Positions 5,672-6,031 of a stretch of DNA of 6,031 nucleotides are shown in pieces. The notes under the pieces were generated by a model that was not told the DNA's origin, did no database searches, and was given only the letters and a program-made list of their open reading frames with translations. Origin of the DNA: Clostridia bacterium (GTDB lineage: Bacteria; Aerophobota; Aerophobia; Aerophobales; AE-B3A); assembly GCA_009618505.1 (NCBI GenBank), contig WJOQ01000017.1, positions 1-6,031 of the forward strand, given 5' to 3'. Both the position numbers and the translations under genes were made by a program. Each line of letters starts with the position of its first letter. Positions within the stretch are counted from its first letter, which is position 1.

Positions 5672-6001
5672 CTATGGGTATCGGAGAAGTGAGATAATAA
5701 TTATGGAAAAAGACATCGTAATTAAAGCAATAAGGCTCTTTAGCAAAATTGCATTTCCAATGAGGCAGTCAGCCTTTGTCTTGTTTTTGGCGATGTCACG
5801 AGCCAGAATTGTACCCATGCCAAAGTTGTTGATCATACCGAACATGGCGATATAAATAGTAACGAAGGCGTATTTACCAAATTCAGTGGGACCCAAGTAC
5901 CGTATTAAAAGTATAGAAGTAATCATGCCAATGCCGTGATTTAACACCTGACCAAAAATCTGAATACCGGTATTGACGGCAACTTTTCTAGCTATAGTCA
6001 A
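5672..6001 (-). pseudogene. Truncated Wzx-type oligosaccharide flippase, N-terminal fragment
   Basis: On the minus strand, 109 residues match the N-terminus of polysaccharide-biosynthesis flippases (Polysacc_synt/MOP superfamily), which move lipid-linked oligosaccharides across the inner membrane. They include a first membrane segment running into 'SILLIRYLGPTEFGKYAF', the family's hallmark after helix one, a second helix region 'IYIAMFGMINNFGMG', and a third hydrophobic helix before a TAG stop at 5672-5674. Family members have about 430-500 residues and 12-14 helices, so only three helices remain. None of the three frames beyond the stop continues convincingly. I chose the TTG at 6001 because AAGGGAG (6010-6016 on the complement) lies eight bases upstream. 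The frame stays open to the window edge, and a TTG at 6025 is another option. The missing part should occupy DNA now filled by the gene-free stretch and the methyltransferase remnant. Confidence 0.75.
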
Positions 6002-6009
6002 TTCAGACA

Positions 6010-6016
6010 CTCCCTT
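6010..6016 (-). promoter_or_regulatory. Shine-Dalgarno site of the flippase fragment
   Basis: On the minus strand this reads AAGGGAG and lies eight bases before the TTG at 6001-5999. It is the reason for preferring that start over the TTG at 6025, whose upstream region is cut off by the window edge. Confidence 0.5.
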
Positions 6017-6031
6017 GCCGGGCAAACAAAA

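Noticed and set aside
5667..5855. Plus-strand open frame of 62 codons downstream of the promoter-like element
   Set aside because: It lies wholly opposite the flippase fragment, whose protein sequence is clearly conserved; the plus-strand product has no recognisable features and no good ribosome site.

Overview
The window looks like chromosomal DNA of an uncultivated diderm (Gram-negative-type) bacterium of moderate-to-low GC. The diderm inference rests on TolC-like envelope proteins, one with a lipobox, and on an O-antigen-ligase-type polymerase. GTG and TTG starts are common and Shine-Dalgarno (SD) sites are strong. The phylum cannot be fixed from this sequence alone.

Left part (1-190): the edge of a small hairpin-rich intergenic repeat is followed by a textbook sigma-54 (-24/-12) promoter at 130-145, which leads into the first gene.

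Centre (191-4264): five plus-strand genes lie head to tail. They are (1) a multi-spanning O-antigen ligase/polymerase (Wzy_C type); (2) a small secreted protein built of about five 15-residue helical repeats; (3) a membrane-anchored TPR protein whose best start is a non-standard ATT; and (4, 5) two paralogous secreted proteins, each matching only one half of a TolC-type outer-membrane efflux protein, the second a predicted lipoprotein. Gaps are 18, 18, 24 and 78 bases, so the set is probably one operon. My reading, an inference, is a module that polymerises a polysaccharide and handles its passage through the periplasm or outer membrane, induced through a sigma-54 activator.

Right part (4265-6031): this is a decayed region. 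A SAM-dependent methyltransferase (4538-5215, plus strand) is broken by one in-frame TGA at a position that should be glycine. A 456-base gene-free stretch follows. Facing it on the minus strand is the N-terminal quarter of a Wzx-type oligosaccharide flippase that stops at 5672. Both remnants are surface-polysaccharide-type genes, so the window seems to join a functional exopolysaccharide operon to the eroded end of another glycan cluster.

No rRNA, tRNA, CRISPR array, transposase or replication origin was seen.
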